This document shows positions 21,501 to 31,712 of a stretch of DNA of 64,000 nucleotides, piece after piece. The stretch is from Ephydatia muelleri (lineage: Eukaryota > Porifera > Demospongiae > Spongillida > Spongillidae): positions 30,680,773 through 30,744,772 of the forward strand of contig JABACO010000001.1 in assembly GCA_013339895.1 (NCBI GenBank), written 5' to 3'. Position 1 is the stretch's first letter. Each line of letters opens with the position of its first letter. The position numbers and the translations under genes are program-made. The notes under the pieces are model-generated. The model made no database searches. It was given only the letters and a program-made list of their open reading frames with translations, and had not been told where the DNA came from.

Positions 21501-23462
21501 TCATACAATTCGTGCCTGGAGTCTATTTACATGCACCACACGAGTCCTTGCTGTTGTTGTGTGTTCGATATCAACATTAACCGGGGAGAGTACCCTCCTC
21601 ACTGTCCATACCCCTTCCCACTTTGCCTCCAGTTTGCCAGCTGTTGGTACATGCAGCCAGACAGCATCCCCAACATTGAATGTTCTGCATTTTGTTGAGC
21701 TGTCGTAGGACTTCTTCTGCCGCTGTGCTTCCTGTGCGATGTGGCACTCCACCAGATCTCTTAACTCAGCCAATCTGACTTGCAGGGTATGTTCATAGCT
21801 ATGTGGATCATGACCTTTCATTTCCTCTCCCCCCAGCGATGGCGTGATAGGCAGCACAGGCTCTCTTCCCATTAGTAGTACAAATGGGCTCAGGTGAGTG
21901 GAAGTGTGGCGAGCTGTACGGTAAGCATATAGAAGGAGTGGAAGCTGACTTTCCCAATCAGACTGTTGCTGAACATAGGCTCTTAACAGCTGCAACAAGG
22001 TTCTGTTAAATCGTTCCACCATACCATCTCCTTGTGGATGGTATGAAGTTGTTCGTGACTTGACTATACTGAATGCTGAGCAGGTTTTCTTCAATATTGT
22101 GCTCTCAAAGTTCCTTCCTTGATCAGAGTGAAGGATTTCAGGAATACCGAAGTGTGAAAACACCTCGATCAGTACTCTTACTATCCTTTCTGCTGTTTGA
22201 TCAGGCATTGGTATTGCTTCAGCCCACTTGGTGAAGTAATCTTGAAGGACTAGTAGATATCGATTCCCATGACTGGACATTGGAACTTCCAGAACATCAA
22301 CAGCCAACATTTGCCAAGCTCGACCTATTGGGACGTTAGTCATAGGTACTGCTACTGGCATTGGAAGCTTTGATTGTTGACATACTTCACAACTCCTACA
22401 GTACAACTCTGTCGCCTTTGCCATTCCAACCCAGTAGGCCACCCGCTTCAGTCTGTCTAGGGTCTTTCCAGTGCCCTGATGACCTGCACTTATGGTGTCA
22501 TGACAGCTGCGAAGAATCTCTAGCTGCAGGGAAGTTGGCATCACAGGAACAGTGATAACCTCTTCCAATGGACCCGGAACAAACCTGCGACAAAGAACAC
22601 CCTCAATCATGTGTAACTGCTTCAACAGGTGCAGGTAGCGTTTTAATGGAAATTGTTTCCAGTTTGGCTTGGAGGTACCATTCCGTGATGTAAGGTGTTT
22701 GGTTACTTGTTGAAGTACCTCGTCCTTTTGTTGTTCCTTTCGGATCCTGTCTGTGGTAAGTTCTGGGGTTATCAGTGTAGCAGAGCATGTATCACCGGCT
22801 TCTACTTCTACTGCAGGTACACGGGACAGAGCATCTGCATTGCCGTTTGCTGATCCTCGCCTATATTTGATCTCAAAATCAAATTCTTGAAGAGCCAGAG
22901 CCCATCTGCACAACCTGCCTTCCATCTTCTGTGCAGAGAGCCATTGTAGTGGCTGATGGTCCGTGTGTAAACTGAATGGGCGACCCAGTAAATAATGTCT
23001 AAACTGTTTGACCGCAAAAACAGCAGCCAAGCACTCCCGTTCTATAACACTGTATTGCCTTTCAGATGGAGTTAGACTGCGACTGGCATAAGCAATCGGG
23101 TGGCCTTCCTGCTCCAACACTGCTCCTATCCCCACTGCACTGGCATCTGTCAGCAGCGTGAATTCCTTCTTGAAGGACGGATAGCTTAAGACAGGGGCTT
23201 GCGTTAATGCAACTTTCAACATCTGAAATGCGTGCTGACAGTTCTCATCCCAACTGAATTCTACTGCTTTCTGAGTGAGACTGTGAAGGGGAGCTGCGAC
23301 ATCTGCAAAGTTGTTCACATATCGTCGATAGTATGATGCTAGACCTAGGAACTGCCGCACCTCTGTGGCATTTGTTGGTGTTGGCCACTTCTGCACGACA
23401 GTGATCTTCTCAGAATCAGGAGTCATACCCTCTTTAGAGAACACATGTCCCAAGTATTGCAC
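21501..23462 (-). CDS. Retrotransposon pol, downstream part: RT C-terminus, RNase H and integrase
   Basis: 653 codons. It starts within the RT end (QYLGHVFSKEGM), continues through the RT connection (YYRRYVNNFADVAAPLHSLT) and RNase H (LLTDASAVGIGAVLEQEG, HTDHQPLQWL), then integrase. The integrase has an HHCC zinc module (H..H in the CHDTISAGHQGT region, CRSCEVCQQ) and a DDE core with Asp in MLAVDVLEVP, Asp in HSDQGRNFE and Glu in GDGMVERFNRTL. A GPY/F-like end (WEGVWTVRRVL) closes the protein. It is one base out of frame (+1) with the upstream pol frame, so its apparent start is only the first Met after the break. Stop at 21501-21503, about 200 bases before the 3' LTR. The catalytic residues look complete; the break is the only damage seen. 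Confidence 0.93.
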   Translation of the reverse strand: MQYLGHVFSKEGMTPDSEKITVVQKWPTPTNATEVRQFLGLASYYRRYVNNFADVAAPLHSLTQKAVEFSWDENCQHAFQMLKVALTQAPVLSYPSFKKEFTLLTDASAVGIGAVLEQEGHPIAYASRSLTPSERQYSVIERECLAAVFAVKQFRHYLLGRPFSLHTDHQPLQWLSAQKMEGRLCRWALALQEFDFEIKYRRGSANGNADALSRVPAVEVEAGDTCSATLITPELTTDRIRKEQQKDEVLQQVTKHLTSRNGTSKPNWKQFPLKRYLHLLKQLHMIEGVLCRRFVPGPLEEVITVPVMPTSLQLEILRSCHDTISAGHQGTGKTLDRLKRVAYWVGMAKATELYCRSCEVCQQSKLPMPVAVPMTNVPIGRAWQMLAVDVLEVPMSSHGNRYLLVLQDYFTKWAEAIPMPDQTAERIVRVLIEVFSHFGIPEILHSDQGRNFESTILKKTCSAFSIVKSRTTSYHPQGDGMVERFNRTLLQLLRAYVQQQSDWESQLPLLLYAYRTARHTSTHLSPFVLLMGREPVLPITPSLGGEEMKGHDPHSYEHTLQVRLAELRDLVECHIAQEAQRQKKSYDSSTKCRTFNVGDAVWLHVPTAGKLEAKWEGVWTVRRVLSPVNVDIEHTTTARTRVVHVNRLQARIV

Positions 23463-23466
23463 CTTG

Positions 23467-24789
23467 TCAAGTCCAATTAAGCTTACACTTCGTACCCCGC
23501 AACGTCAATCCTGCCTTTGCCAAGCGATCAAGCACTTGTCTTAGATGAGATTGGTGGAGCTCCATGGAACTGGAGTGAACTAGCACATCGTCAATGTAGC
23601 TGGTGGCAAAGGAAAGGCCATGAAGCACTTTATCCATTAGACGCTGAAAAGAACTGGGTCCACCGGTGACACCGAAGGGCATCCTGCAAAACTCATATAG
23701 TCCCATCCCTGGGCCTGGACAAAAGGCTGTCTTCATACGATCTTCTTCTTTCACTGGGAGCTGCCAGTAGCCTGATTGCAGATCCAGCTTGGAGAATACA
23801 GTAGCTCCAGCCAGTCTATCTTGTACTTCATCCGGAAGTGGAAGGGGGTATGCATCCTTCATCGTCCTCTTGTTGAGCTCCCTGTAATCAATGCAGAACC
23901 GAAGTTCTCCATTCTTCTTGGGGACATATACCGCCGGTGCTAACCATGGGCTGCTGCTCACTCTTATAATGTTCCTATCCAGCATCTCCTGAAGTTGATG
24001 TTCAATTTCTTCTCTGTACTGAGCTGGTATACGGCGTGGAGGAACGCGGACTGGAGGGTTATTAGCTGTGGGGATGGCATGATGGGCTACCTCTGTGAAA
24101 CCAGGAACCGTTGAAAACAGCTGCCAGCTGTACTCCTCGACCACATTTTGCAGCTCCACTGGGCACACTGGGATGTCGTGAGACGGTTCTTCACCAAATC
24201 TGGGTACAGCACATTCCTCGGTCGCATCCTTTTCCTCTGAATCACTCTGCTTGGTAGAGACAGCATAGCAACTGTTGACCTCGTCCTGCCTGCCAACTGT
24301 ATGGACGACCACTGTTCCGATTCGCACATATGATAGGCTGCGATCAAAGACCACTGTGACGGAATGTTTGGAAAGAAAGTCCACTCCCAGAATGACAGGC
24401 ATTAATAACTGTTCAGCCACCAAGAGTTCTTGTTCCGCTTTAAAAGCTCCCAAGTGTACTGTGAGTCTGACCATTCCAACTATCCTCATCCCGTGCCCAT
24501 CCGCTGTCCGAAGAGCCTGCTGTCTTCTCAAGATTACACACCCCGAAGGGAGATTCGCCTTGTCTACTAAAGAAACGGAGGAGCCTGAATCTACCATTAT
24601 TTTTACATCGCTATCGTCCAGTTTCCCTTTAATGACGGGTACACGCTCACTAGAAACGGCAGTAATAAATTCTTGGGCCTCTAGATACGATCGGGACGGC
24701 CTGTAGCCCTTGATGTAGTCGTCCCCAGTCCATTTCCCTGGTGCTGACAATTTCTTGCTACATGTCCAGGTTGGTTGCAGTTGTAGCAC
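23467..24789 (-). CDS. Retrotransposon pol, upstream part: aspartic protease and reverse transcriptase
   Basis: 440 codons, in the -1 frame relative to gag and overlapping its 3' end by about 100 bases, as expected for frameshift expression of pol. The protease active site is DSG at residues 67-69 (IMVDSGSSVSLVD), with the flap/ILG region later (MPVILGVDFL). Reverse transcriptase follows: LRFCIDYRELNKRT, LDLQSGYWQLPV, FGVTGGPSSFQRLM, and the catalytic YIDD at residues 398-401. The frame ends prematurely at 23467, shortly after LTLRGTKCKL, where the homologous sequence continues one base over in the next frame. This is a single-base lesion or, less likely, a second programmed shift. The Met at the start need not be used. 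Confidence 0.93.
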   Translation of the reverse strand: MLQLQPTWTCSKKLSAPGKWTGDDYIKGYRPSRSYLEAQEFITAVSSERVPVIKGKLDDSDVKIMVDSGSSVSLVDKANLPSGCVILRRQQALRTADGHGMRIVGMVRLTVHLGAFKAEQELLVAEQLLMPVILGVDFLSKHSVTVVFDRSLSYVRIGTVVVHTVGRQDEVNSCYAVSTKQSDSEEKDATEECAVPRFGEEPSHDIPVCPVELQNVVEEYSWQLFSTVPGFTEVAHHAIPTANNPPVRVPPRRIPAQYREEIEHQLQEMLDRNIIRVSSSPWLAPAVYVPKKNGELRFCIDYRELNKRTMKDAYPLPLPDEVQDRLAGATVFSKLDLQSGYWQLPVKEEDRMKTAFCPGPGMGLYEFCRMPFGVTGGPSSFQRLMDKVLHGLSFATSYIDDVLVHSSSMELHQSHLRQVLDRLAKAGLTLRGTKCKLNWT

Positions 24790-25523
24790 ACTGTCTGGCG
24801 TCTTGGCTGCCTGCAGTTCCGTGATAGGTGTCCAGTACGGTTACAATTGTAGCATCTGACAGGAGCAGTAGCAGGGGCAGGTGACTGAACGGCAGCACTT
24901 GTGCGGTCTTGAAGTTTCCCCATCAAGGCAGACATTTGCTCTGTCAGGTACTTGACGCTATTTTGCAAGGCTCGCACTTCAGGACACGACGTTGTAATTG
25001 CGGCAACCGACGAGGTGGGCTTCTCCACTGCGATGGTTAGTAGAAGTTTAGCTCTGTTAACCGCGGCATCGATGGTAATGATGTCCGGGTTCGCTCGCAA
25101 CATGCGACTGCATTCGTCTGGCACCCCCGCTACGAATTGCTGGAACAGTATTTTACTCTTGCTATCGTCGTCCAGTTCCGGCATAGCAGCATCCAAGAGT
25201 CGCTTCAGGTGATGTGCGTACATGTGGACCGTCTCTCCGGGGCGTAGTTTCCGAGATTGAAATTCGGCGAAAGCTGAGAACTCTGTCGGCTTTAACGCAT
25301 TCTTTAGGGCTTGTTTCGTAGCGCAGTAATCTCCTCTTGTTTTCCCCGGAATCGCCAACCACGCGACGAGAGCTTCTCCTTCCAGCAGCGTAGGCAGCTT
25401 CAACGCCATCGTATCCTCCTGCCACGCGTTCGCGGCCGCACAAATCTCGAAGCGTTCCAACCAATCGGCGAAGTTTCCTTGGGAAAAACAGCTCGGCAAG
25501 CTTATGTGTCGTTGAGGCTCCAT
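24681..25523 (-). CDS. Retrotransposon gag with two CCHC zinc knuckles
   Basis: 280 codons. The N-terminal half carries the retrotransposon gag fold signature (NFADWLERFEICAAANAW, GEALVAWLAI, FQSRKLRPGETVHMYAHHL). The C-terminus has two nucleic-acid-binding knuckles, CYNCNRTGHLSRNC (residues 224-237) and CYNCNQPGHVARNC (246-259). Gag packages element RNA in virus-like particles. The only in-frame ATG at the front, 25521-25523, lies inside the primer binding site, leaving no separate leader between the primer site and gag; translation may otherwise begin further upstream at a non-AUG codon. Full length for the family. Confidence 0.93.
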   Translation of the reverse strand: MEPQRHISLPSCFSQGNFADWLERFEICAAANAWQEDTMALKLPTLLEGEALVAWLAIPGKTRGDYCATKQALKNALKPTEFSAFAEFQSRKLRPGETVHMYAHHLKRLLDAAMPELDDDSKSKILFQQFVAGVPDECSRMLRANPDIITIDAAVNRAKLLLTIAVEKPTSSVAAITTSCPEVRALQNSVKYLTEQMSALMGKLQDRTSAAVQSPAPATAPVRCYNCNRTGHLSRNCRQPRRQTVCYNCNQPGHVARNCQHQGNGLGTTTSRATGRPDRI

Positions 25524-25535
25524 TCTCTGCTACCA
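25520..25535 (-). promoter_or_regulatory. Primer binding site, initiator tRNA-Met type
   Basis: On the minus strand TGGTAGCAGAGAATGG begins one base after the 5' LTR. It is complementary to the 3' end of metazoan initiator tRNA-Met with one mismatch. The ATG of gag is within it. Confidence 0.88.
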
Positions 25536-25536
25536 G

Positions 25537-25763
25537 TGTAATAACTCTTAACTCGTAACAACAACATGAATACCATACATACAATTTCTGTTTATATACA
25601 AGTTCAGTGATATAGATATGTCCAATCATATTAGAGCTTGTCGGCATGTAATGATCCCGAAGACGTCCGGAACACCGATCATTCTCTGGTAGCGGCTGTG
25701 CAGTCCCGCCAAGTGCGTATTAACTGTAGTGCAGGTCCCCAGACCGACTTCATTAATATTACA
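25537..25763 (-). repeat. 5' LTR (carries the element's promoter)
   Basis: 227 bp, TG...CA ends, identical to 21073-21299. Bordered outside by ATTA. Confidence 0.95.
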
Positions 25764-25767
25764 ATTA

Positions 25768-26750
25768 TAAAGGGGTTTCGTTCTAGAGGCAGCGGAATTC
25801 TTTCCCCTCTCATTGCGACGGTCCTAGCTAACGCAACACGAAGCACTAGCGGGTTTAATCAGACTGTAGCAAACTCATGGCGATCCACAATGCAGGTCTA
25901 CCTGACCGATTCTTGTGATAATATACACAGTACGTCCTCCAACTCCCGGCAGCACACACACTCACGCTTGGTAGCTTGTGGCATTGCGCACAAGAACACC
26001 ACAATGTATTTCCAAGATGCACAGGTGGAGGGTTTAAGTTATCTTTGATATCGCTATCGTCAGTACTGTCTTCGACATGGACTCTTCGTGTAAGGTTCAA
26101 ATGAGGATGGTCGTACTGCCATCATTAATAAATGACTACAATAATACTTCGTATTAATAATTGGATCCAAGTGACGCACTATGACGTTAAACTTTGTACG
26201 CTTATAAACATGCTAAAGGCATACAGATTGGAGCATAAGCCTATCACATAGAGTGTATTCATTTTATAAAATAAAATAAAATACGATAAAAGCCATGTCA
26301 GCCTCCCTTTAAAAATATATATTTTTTCAATGTTTGATATTTTAATTGTTGCCCCTATGAATTAATTATTTTATGCAGAAAAAAATATTGAGCACATTGT
26401 TACAAACTGTGAAATGTTCCTATTTACAGCATTTAGGCTGTGAACATGACTGACTGACATGGCTGACTGACTCCTGCTGCCATAGTCTCGTCCTAGACCC
26501 AAAGTTACACAGCCATGTATGGATTACATCACCGCTGCATGTAAGTAGGGTCTGGAGAACTGCTGTACTAAACTGTCCACGGTCACCAGAATTTGGGGGA
26601 ACCGATCAGATTAGAAGTATGCAATAATTGCGTAATTTTGTTATAATCGAGGGGTTAATTGGGAATTTGTGATGGTGTGTGGTGACATGCAGCATTCTTC
26701 TAAGGCACATGGGCTGACTTGCCAGCTTGTACGGTGAGATTACACTGCCC
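25768..26750. other. Gene-poor stretch with a worn MITE
   Basis: No gene with recognisable domains. 26483-26556 (TAGTCTCGTCCTAGACCC ... GATTACATCACCGCTGCATG ... GGGTCTGGAG) is a decayed member of the foldback family at 9365-9479. Confidence 0.5.
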
Positions 26751-26751
26751 C

Positions 26752-26783
<32 letters not shown>

Positions 26784-26932
26784 TGTATGTGTGTGTGTGT
26801 GTGTGTATGTGTGTGTGTGCGTGTGTGCGTGTGTGTGTGCATGCGTATGTGTGTGCGTGTATGTGTGTGTGTGCATGCGTATGTGTGTGTGTGTGTGCGT
26901 ATGTGTGTGTGTGCGTATGTGTGTGTGTACAC
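26751..26932 (+). repeat. (GT)n microsatellite with AT/GC interruptions
   Basis: Long TG repeat with frequent TATG, GCGT and GCATGCGT interruptions. Apparent frames on both strands are artefacts. Confidence 0.95.
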
Positions 26933-26988
26933 TACAGTTTCAAGTGAGGGCTCTATACTGTATGTCTTGTACGAAAAACCAGTTAGTT

Positions 26989-27006
26989 ACACACACACAC
27001 ACCACA

Positions 27007-27052
<46 letters not shown>
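26989..27052 (+). repeat. (CA)n microsatellite ending at a MITE terminus
   Basis: CA repeat with two interruptions, followed directly by GTCTGGGTACGAGACT (27054-27069), one end of the foldback family. The inverted pair of GT (26751) and CA tracts lies about 60 bases apart. Confidence 0.93.
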
Positions 27053-27056
<4 letters not shown>

Positions 27057-27299
27057 TGGGTACGAGACTCCTGCTGCCAAGAAAAGCATGAAGGTAGCAG
27101 CTTGTGTATCATTATAACCATTCCATCACTGTTCAAAATTACTTGGTAGGATGGCAATGATGTTTGAATCACCCTGAAGCTGCAATGCCTTTTTGGAAGC
27201 TGCAGTTCAGTATGAACTACAAGACTGCTATCTTTGTCTGTGCACATGGTTGCGGTTGTACTGTTGTTTATTAATTAATTTGATTGCATTGGAAGAATC

Positions 27300-27480
27300 G
27301 CACCCAGTAAAATATTATCTCACTCTCACTCTTAAAACAAAGAGTGACGCGCAATCTTCACATCGAGAGTGAAGAGCACTCCTCGTAGAGTGCTCTTCAC
27401 TGTTTAAATAGGAGTGACATTTCGAGGGTGACATTCACTCCTAGATTAGGAGTGATGTTCACCCTTTTTTTTTTTTTTAC
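27300..27480. repeat. AGTGAC/CACTC-rich repeat with hairpin
   Basis: Contains GAGTGAAGAGCACTC..GAGTGCTCTTCAC as a hairpin and repeated AGGAGTGA(C/T) motifs, ending in a T run at 27464-27479. Similar AGTGAC/GAGTGAAG motifs with a hairpin lie at 17500-17660, so this is probably a dispersed family. Confidence 0.6.
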
Positions 27481-27805
27481 AGTGTACAGCTGGCTTTCAA
27501 CTTTTGTCGTGACTAGTCTATATCCTTTTGGGATAGTGGAACTGCAAGGCCATACACTCACGATTACTGGTACACAAGGCTCGTGTGCGAACACAACACT
27601 CTACTGTCAGAAACTCACTCACTGTACTAGGTAGCTCATGCTTTTTTTTTTTTTGCTTTTCTCATTATAGCCAGGCATTTGTGCTTATAGTACTGAGTAG
27701 CTAGAAATCAATGACACAGTTTTCCCTACTGTGTTGTCTTGTGTCTAAATCCTTGATACAGTTGGTTGGGTCGCGTTGCTACATGCATAGATTTTAATTA
27801 TATTA

Positions 27806-30180
27806 AGTCCCCCCCACATCCCCCTCATGCACCAGTCATATTTATGTCTCTCCCACACTCCCCTCACCAGTCATGTCTCCCCCACACTCCCCCTCACCAG
27901 TCATGTCTCCCCCACATCCCCCTCATGCACCAGTCATGTCTCTCCCACACTCCCTCACCAGTCATGTCTCCCCCACACTCCCCCTCACCAGTCATGTCTC
28001 CCCCACATCCCCCTCATGCACCAGTCATGTCTCCCCCACACTCCCCTCACCAGTCATGTCTCCCCCACACTCCCCCTCACCAGTCATGTCTCCCCACACC
28101 CCCTCACCAGTCATGTCTCCCCCACACTCCCCCTCACCAGTCATATCTCCCCCACACTCCCCTCACCAGACATGTCTCCCCCACACTTCCCCTCACCACC
28201 CCCACTCCCCCTCACCAGTCAGTCTCTCCACACTCCCCTCACCAGTCATGTCTACCTCACCCCCCTCACCACCCCCACACTCCCCTCACAGTCATGTCTC
28301 CCCCACCACACTCCCCTCACAGTCATGTTCCCCTCACCACTTCGCCTGTCCCCACACACTCCACACTCCCCATCATACCTCTGACCATGTCTTATCTCAC
28401 ACCTCCCCTCACCAGTCATGTCTCCCCACACTCCCCCACACCAGTCATGTCTCCCCCACACTCCCCTCACCAGTCATGTCTCCCCCACACTCCCCTCACC
28501 AGCCATGTCTCCCCCACACTCCCCTCACTACCCCCACACTCCCCTCACCAGTCATGTCCTCTCCCCCACCAGTCATGTCCCCTCACCAGTCATGTCTCCC
28601 CTCACCAGTCATGTCTCCCCTCACCAGTCATGTCTCCCTCACCAGTCATGTCTCCCCTCACCAGTCATGTCTCCCCCACACTCCCCTCACCACCCCCACA
28701 CTCCCCCTCACCAGTCATGTCTCCCCTCACCAGTCATGTCTCCCCCCACACTCCCCTCACCAGTCATGTCTCCCCCACACTCCCCCTCACCAGTCATGTC
28801 TCCCCCACACCCCCTCACCAGTCATGTCTCCCCCACACTCCCCCTCACCAGTCATATCTCCCCCACACTCCCCTCACTAGACATGTCTCCCCCACACTCC
28901 CCTCACCACCCCAACACTCCCCCCTCACCAGTCATGTCTCCCCCACACTCCCCTCACCAGTCCATGTCTCCCTCACCACTCCCCTCACCACCCCCACACT
29001 CCCCCTCACCAGTCATGTCTCCCCCACACTCCCCTCACCAGTCATGTCTCCCCCCACACTCCCCTTCACCAGTCATTGTCCTCCCCCACACTCCCCCTCA
29101 CCAGTCATGTCTCCCCCACACTCCCCCACACCAGTCATGTCTCCCCCACACTCCCCTCACCAGTTCATGTCGCCCCCACACTCCCCTCACCAGCCATGTC
29201 TCCCCCACACTCCCCTCACTACCCCCACACTCCCCCTCACCAGTCATGTCTCCCCTCACCAGTCATGTCTTCCCTCACCAGTCATGTCTCCCCTCACCAG
29301 TCATGTCTCCCCCACACTCCCCTCACCACCCCCACACCCCCCCCTCACCAGTCATGTCTCCCCCACACTTCCCTCACCAGTCATGTCTCCCCCACACTCC
29401 CCCTCACCAGTCATGTCTCCCCCACACTCCCCCACACCAGTCATGTCTCCCCCACACTCCCCTCACCAGTCATGTCTCCCCCACACTCCCCTCACCAGCC
29501 ATGTCTCCCCCACACTCCCCCTCACCAGTCATGTCTCCCCTCACCAGTCATGTCTCCCCTCACCAGTCATGTCTCCCCTCACCAGTCATGTCTCCCCTCA
29601 CCAGTCATGTCTCCCCTCACCAGTCATGTCTCCCCTCATCAGTCATGTCTCCCCTCACCAGTCATGTCTCCCCTCACCAGTCATGTCTCCCCCACACTCC
29701 CCTCACCACCCCCACACTCCCCCTCACCAGTCATGTCTCCCCCACACTCCCCTCACCAGTCATGTCTCCCCCACACTCCCCTCACCAGCCATGTCTCCCC
29801 CACACTCCCCTCACTACCCCCACACTCCCCCTCACCAGTCATGTCTCCCCTCACCAGTCTTGTCTCCCCTCACCAGTCATGTCTCCCCTCACCAGTCATG
29901 TCTCCCCTCACCAGTCATGTCTCCCCTCACCAGTCATGTCTCCCCTCACCAGTCATGTCTCCCCTCACCAGTCATGTCTCCCCTCACCAGTCATGTCTCC
30001 CCTCACCAGTCATGTCTCCCCTCACCAGTCATGTCTCCCCTCACCAGTCATGTCTCCCCTCACCAGTCATGTCTCCCCTCACCAGTCATGTCTCCCCCAC
30101 ACTCCCCTCACCACCCCCACACTCCCCCTCACTAGTCATGTCTCCCCCACACTCCCCCTCACCAGCCATGTCTCCCCCTT
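27806..30180 (+). repeat. 2.4-kb minisatellite, 19-bp core unit
   Basis: More than a hundred tandem copies of CCCCTCACCAGTCATGTCT (19 bp), intermixed with longer variants carrying an extra CCCACACT (about 29-30 bp) or CACCCCCACACT. Pure 19-bp runs occur at 29520-29690 and 29840-30090. The unit has no stop in any plus-strand frame and 19 is not a multiple of 3, so all three frames stay open for hundreds of codons and show the same 19-residue peptide (HQSCLPSPVM SPLTSHVSP) in shifted phase. This is a repeat artefact, not a protein gene. The array starts after ordinary sequence at 27800 and ends at TGAGGACCAGTC near 30180. Confidence 0.95.
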
Positions 30181-30930
30181 GAGGACCAGTCATATCCACC
30201 CACTGACTATTGTAGACGGCACAGTATGTTCATTCACAGAGCAGAGCACCTCCCCAGCTAGTCCTTCATGATGCTTGACTCTTGTATCTGAAATGTGAGT
30301 TGTGTGGCCACATTTAGATATATTTCCCGAATCACACTACACGAGTCACGCGATCGCACACTGATGAAGCCAACCTATTGCACGTTGCATTTGTGGGTTC
30401 AGTATAGCTACTCAGAACAGATCAGAGGACACACACCTACGTGTGCTGCTGTAAAGCCGGGTTCAAAGAGACATTGGCTGAAAGTTGCGTCAGTTGCTTA
30501 TTACCTACCGATCATTTGTATCGTGATAGTTGATGTTTGTGTTCTGCTTGCATGCTCTGTCGCTCAGCAGACGACATCATCAAGTCTATTCCATGCACCA
30601 TTACGTAACATCATTGAAGTGTTCTTTATTGAAGGGGGCGGGTCACATAAACAAAATATTTAAAATCAAAACTTACAAGCTATGTAGTAACTAATGTCTA
30701 CACATAATACTGTACAAAGCATCGAAGTTAGCTGTGTGTACTTGTATGTCCATCAATTGGCCACTACAGAACAAAATGGCCGGTTTCGAGTCTACACTGA
30801 TCACATGCATACTTCAAGCAGATAGGAAGGGTAACCGTACTGCCACATCAATTCGATAGGGTGCAATGGAATTCAATGTTCTGTACAATGCATGCCCACT
30901 GTAATGTGTACCATGATGGTGATGACAGAG
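30181..30930. other. No supportable gene
   Basis: A plus-strand frame of 122 codons (30295-30663) has a hydrophobic stretch (YYLPIICIVIVDVCVLLA) but no recognised family and no clear context. I do not call it a gene. Confidence 0.3.
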
Positions 30931-31026
30931 GATGATGGTGGTGGTGGTGGTGGTGAAGGTGGTGATGGTGGTGGTGGTGGTGGTGGTAGTAGTGATTATG
31001 GTGATGATTGTGAGAATGAGATGGCG
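30931..31026 (+). repeat. (GGT)n / GATGGT trinucleotide repeat
   Basis: GGT repeats grading into GATGGTGATG. The His-rich and Thr-rich frames on the other strand follow from it. Confidence 0.93.
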
Positions 31027-31150
31027 ATGATGATGAGATGATGCCCCTTTGTGCACATACCAAAAGAGTTACATAACCTCATGATATTCATTACATCATC
31101 ACTGGATTATCATTCAGGTACAGCTGTACAACAGAACAATGCTCATGTCT

Positions 31151-31270
31151 TACTGCAAGGGTGGATGACCATTAAGCATCTACTGCAAGGGTGAATGACC
31201 ATTAAGCATCTACTGCAAGGGTGAATGACCATTAAGCATCTACTGCAAGGGTGGATGACCATTAAGCATC
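31151..31270 (+). repeat. 30-bp tandem repeat, 4 copies
   Basis: Unit TACTGCAAGGGTG(A/G)ATGACC then ATTAAGCATC, four consecutive copies differing only at the A/G position. Confidence 0.95.
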
Positions 31271-31550
31271 TGACGTTGAAAAAGGGAATCCCTGCATGTC
31301 CAGACTATTGCATAACTTGTCAACATTTGAAAGGCTCTCAGCAGCACACACACAAACTTCATTCTGATAGTGGCACTATTGTCTAGTCAATAAGTGTGTC
31401 TTCTCTAAGCATTGCTACATGTACGCGATAGACCTATTGAGGTGAGGGGAGGAGAGTAAATAAAATGGTACATACATGAACAATACACCTCAACAACATG
31501 TACATTGCTAATAGGATGGTTCCCATGGCAACAACATACCACACACGTGT

Positions 31551-31712
31551 GTGCACACAACACAGAACACACATGCACACGCACTCACACATGCACACAC
31601 ACACACACACACACATGCACACACACATGCACACACACACAACACACACACAACACACAAACACACGCACAACACACAGGCGTGCACACACACACAACAC
31701 ACAGGCACACAC
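31551..31712 (+). repeat. (CA)n microsatellite with interruptions
   Basis: CA repeats broken by GAACAC, ATGCAC and AACACA. His-Thr and Cys-Val frames here are artefacts. Confidence 0.95.

Larger units (their letters stand above)
21073..25763 (-). mobile_element. Ty3/gypsy-type LTR retrotransposon, nearly intact, minus strand
   Basis: Two 227-bp LTRs (21073-21299 and 25537-25763), beginning TGTAAT and ending ATTACA, are identical base for base in my reading. ATTA flanks both outer sides (21069-21072 and 25764-25767), a 4-bp target duplication. Read on the minus strand the order is LTR, primer site, gag, protease, reverse transcriptase, RNase H, integrase, purine tract, LTR: the Ty3/gypsy order. 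There is no envelope-like frame. LTR identity implies recent insertion, so this family is or was lately active. The only coding defect noticed is one frame change near 23465. Confidence 0.95.

Noticed and set aside
24275-24706. Plus-strand frames opposite gag-pol (also 21357-21708, 22361-22555, 24952-25212)
   Set aside because: Shadows of the minus-strand retrotransposon genes.
21073-25763. Endogenous retrovirus rather than retrotransposon
   Set aside because: No envelope-like frame between integrase and the 3' LTR (about 200 bases only); gene order and motifs fit Ty3/gypsy.
27766-30271. Very long Pro/Ser/His-rich open frames on the plus strand
   Set aside because: They are produced by a stop-free 19-bp minisatellite that is open in three frames with the same peptide; no protein family or codon bias supports them.
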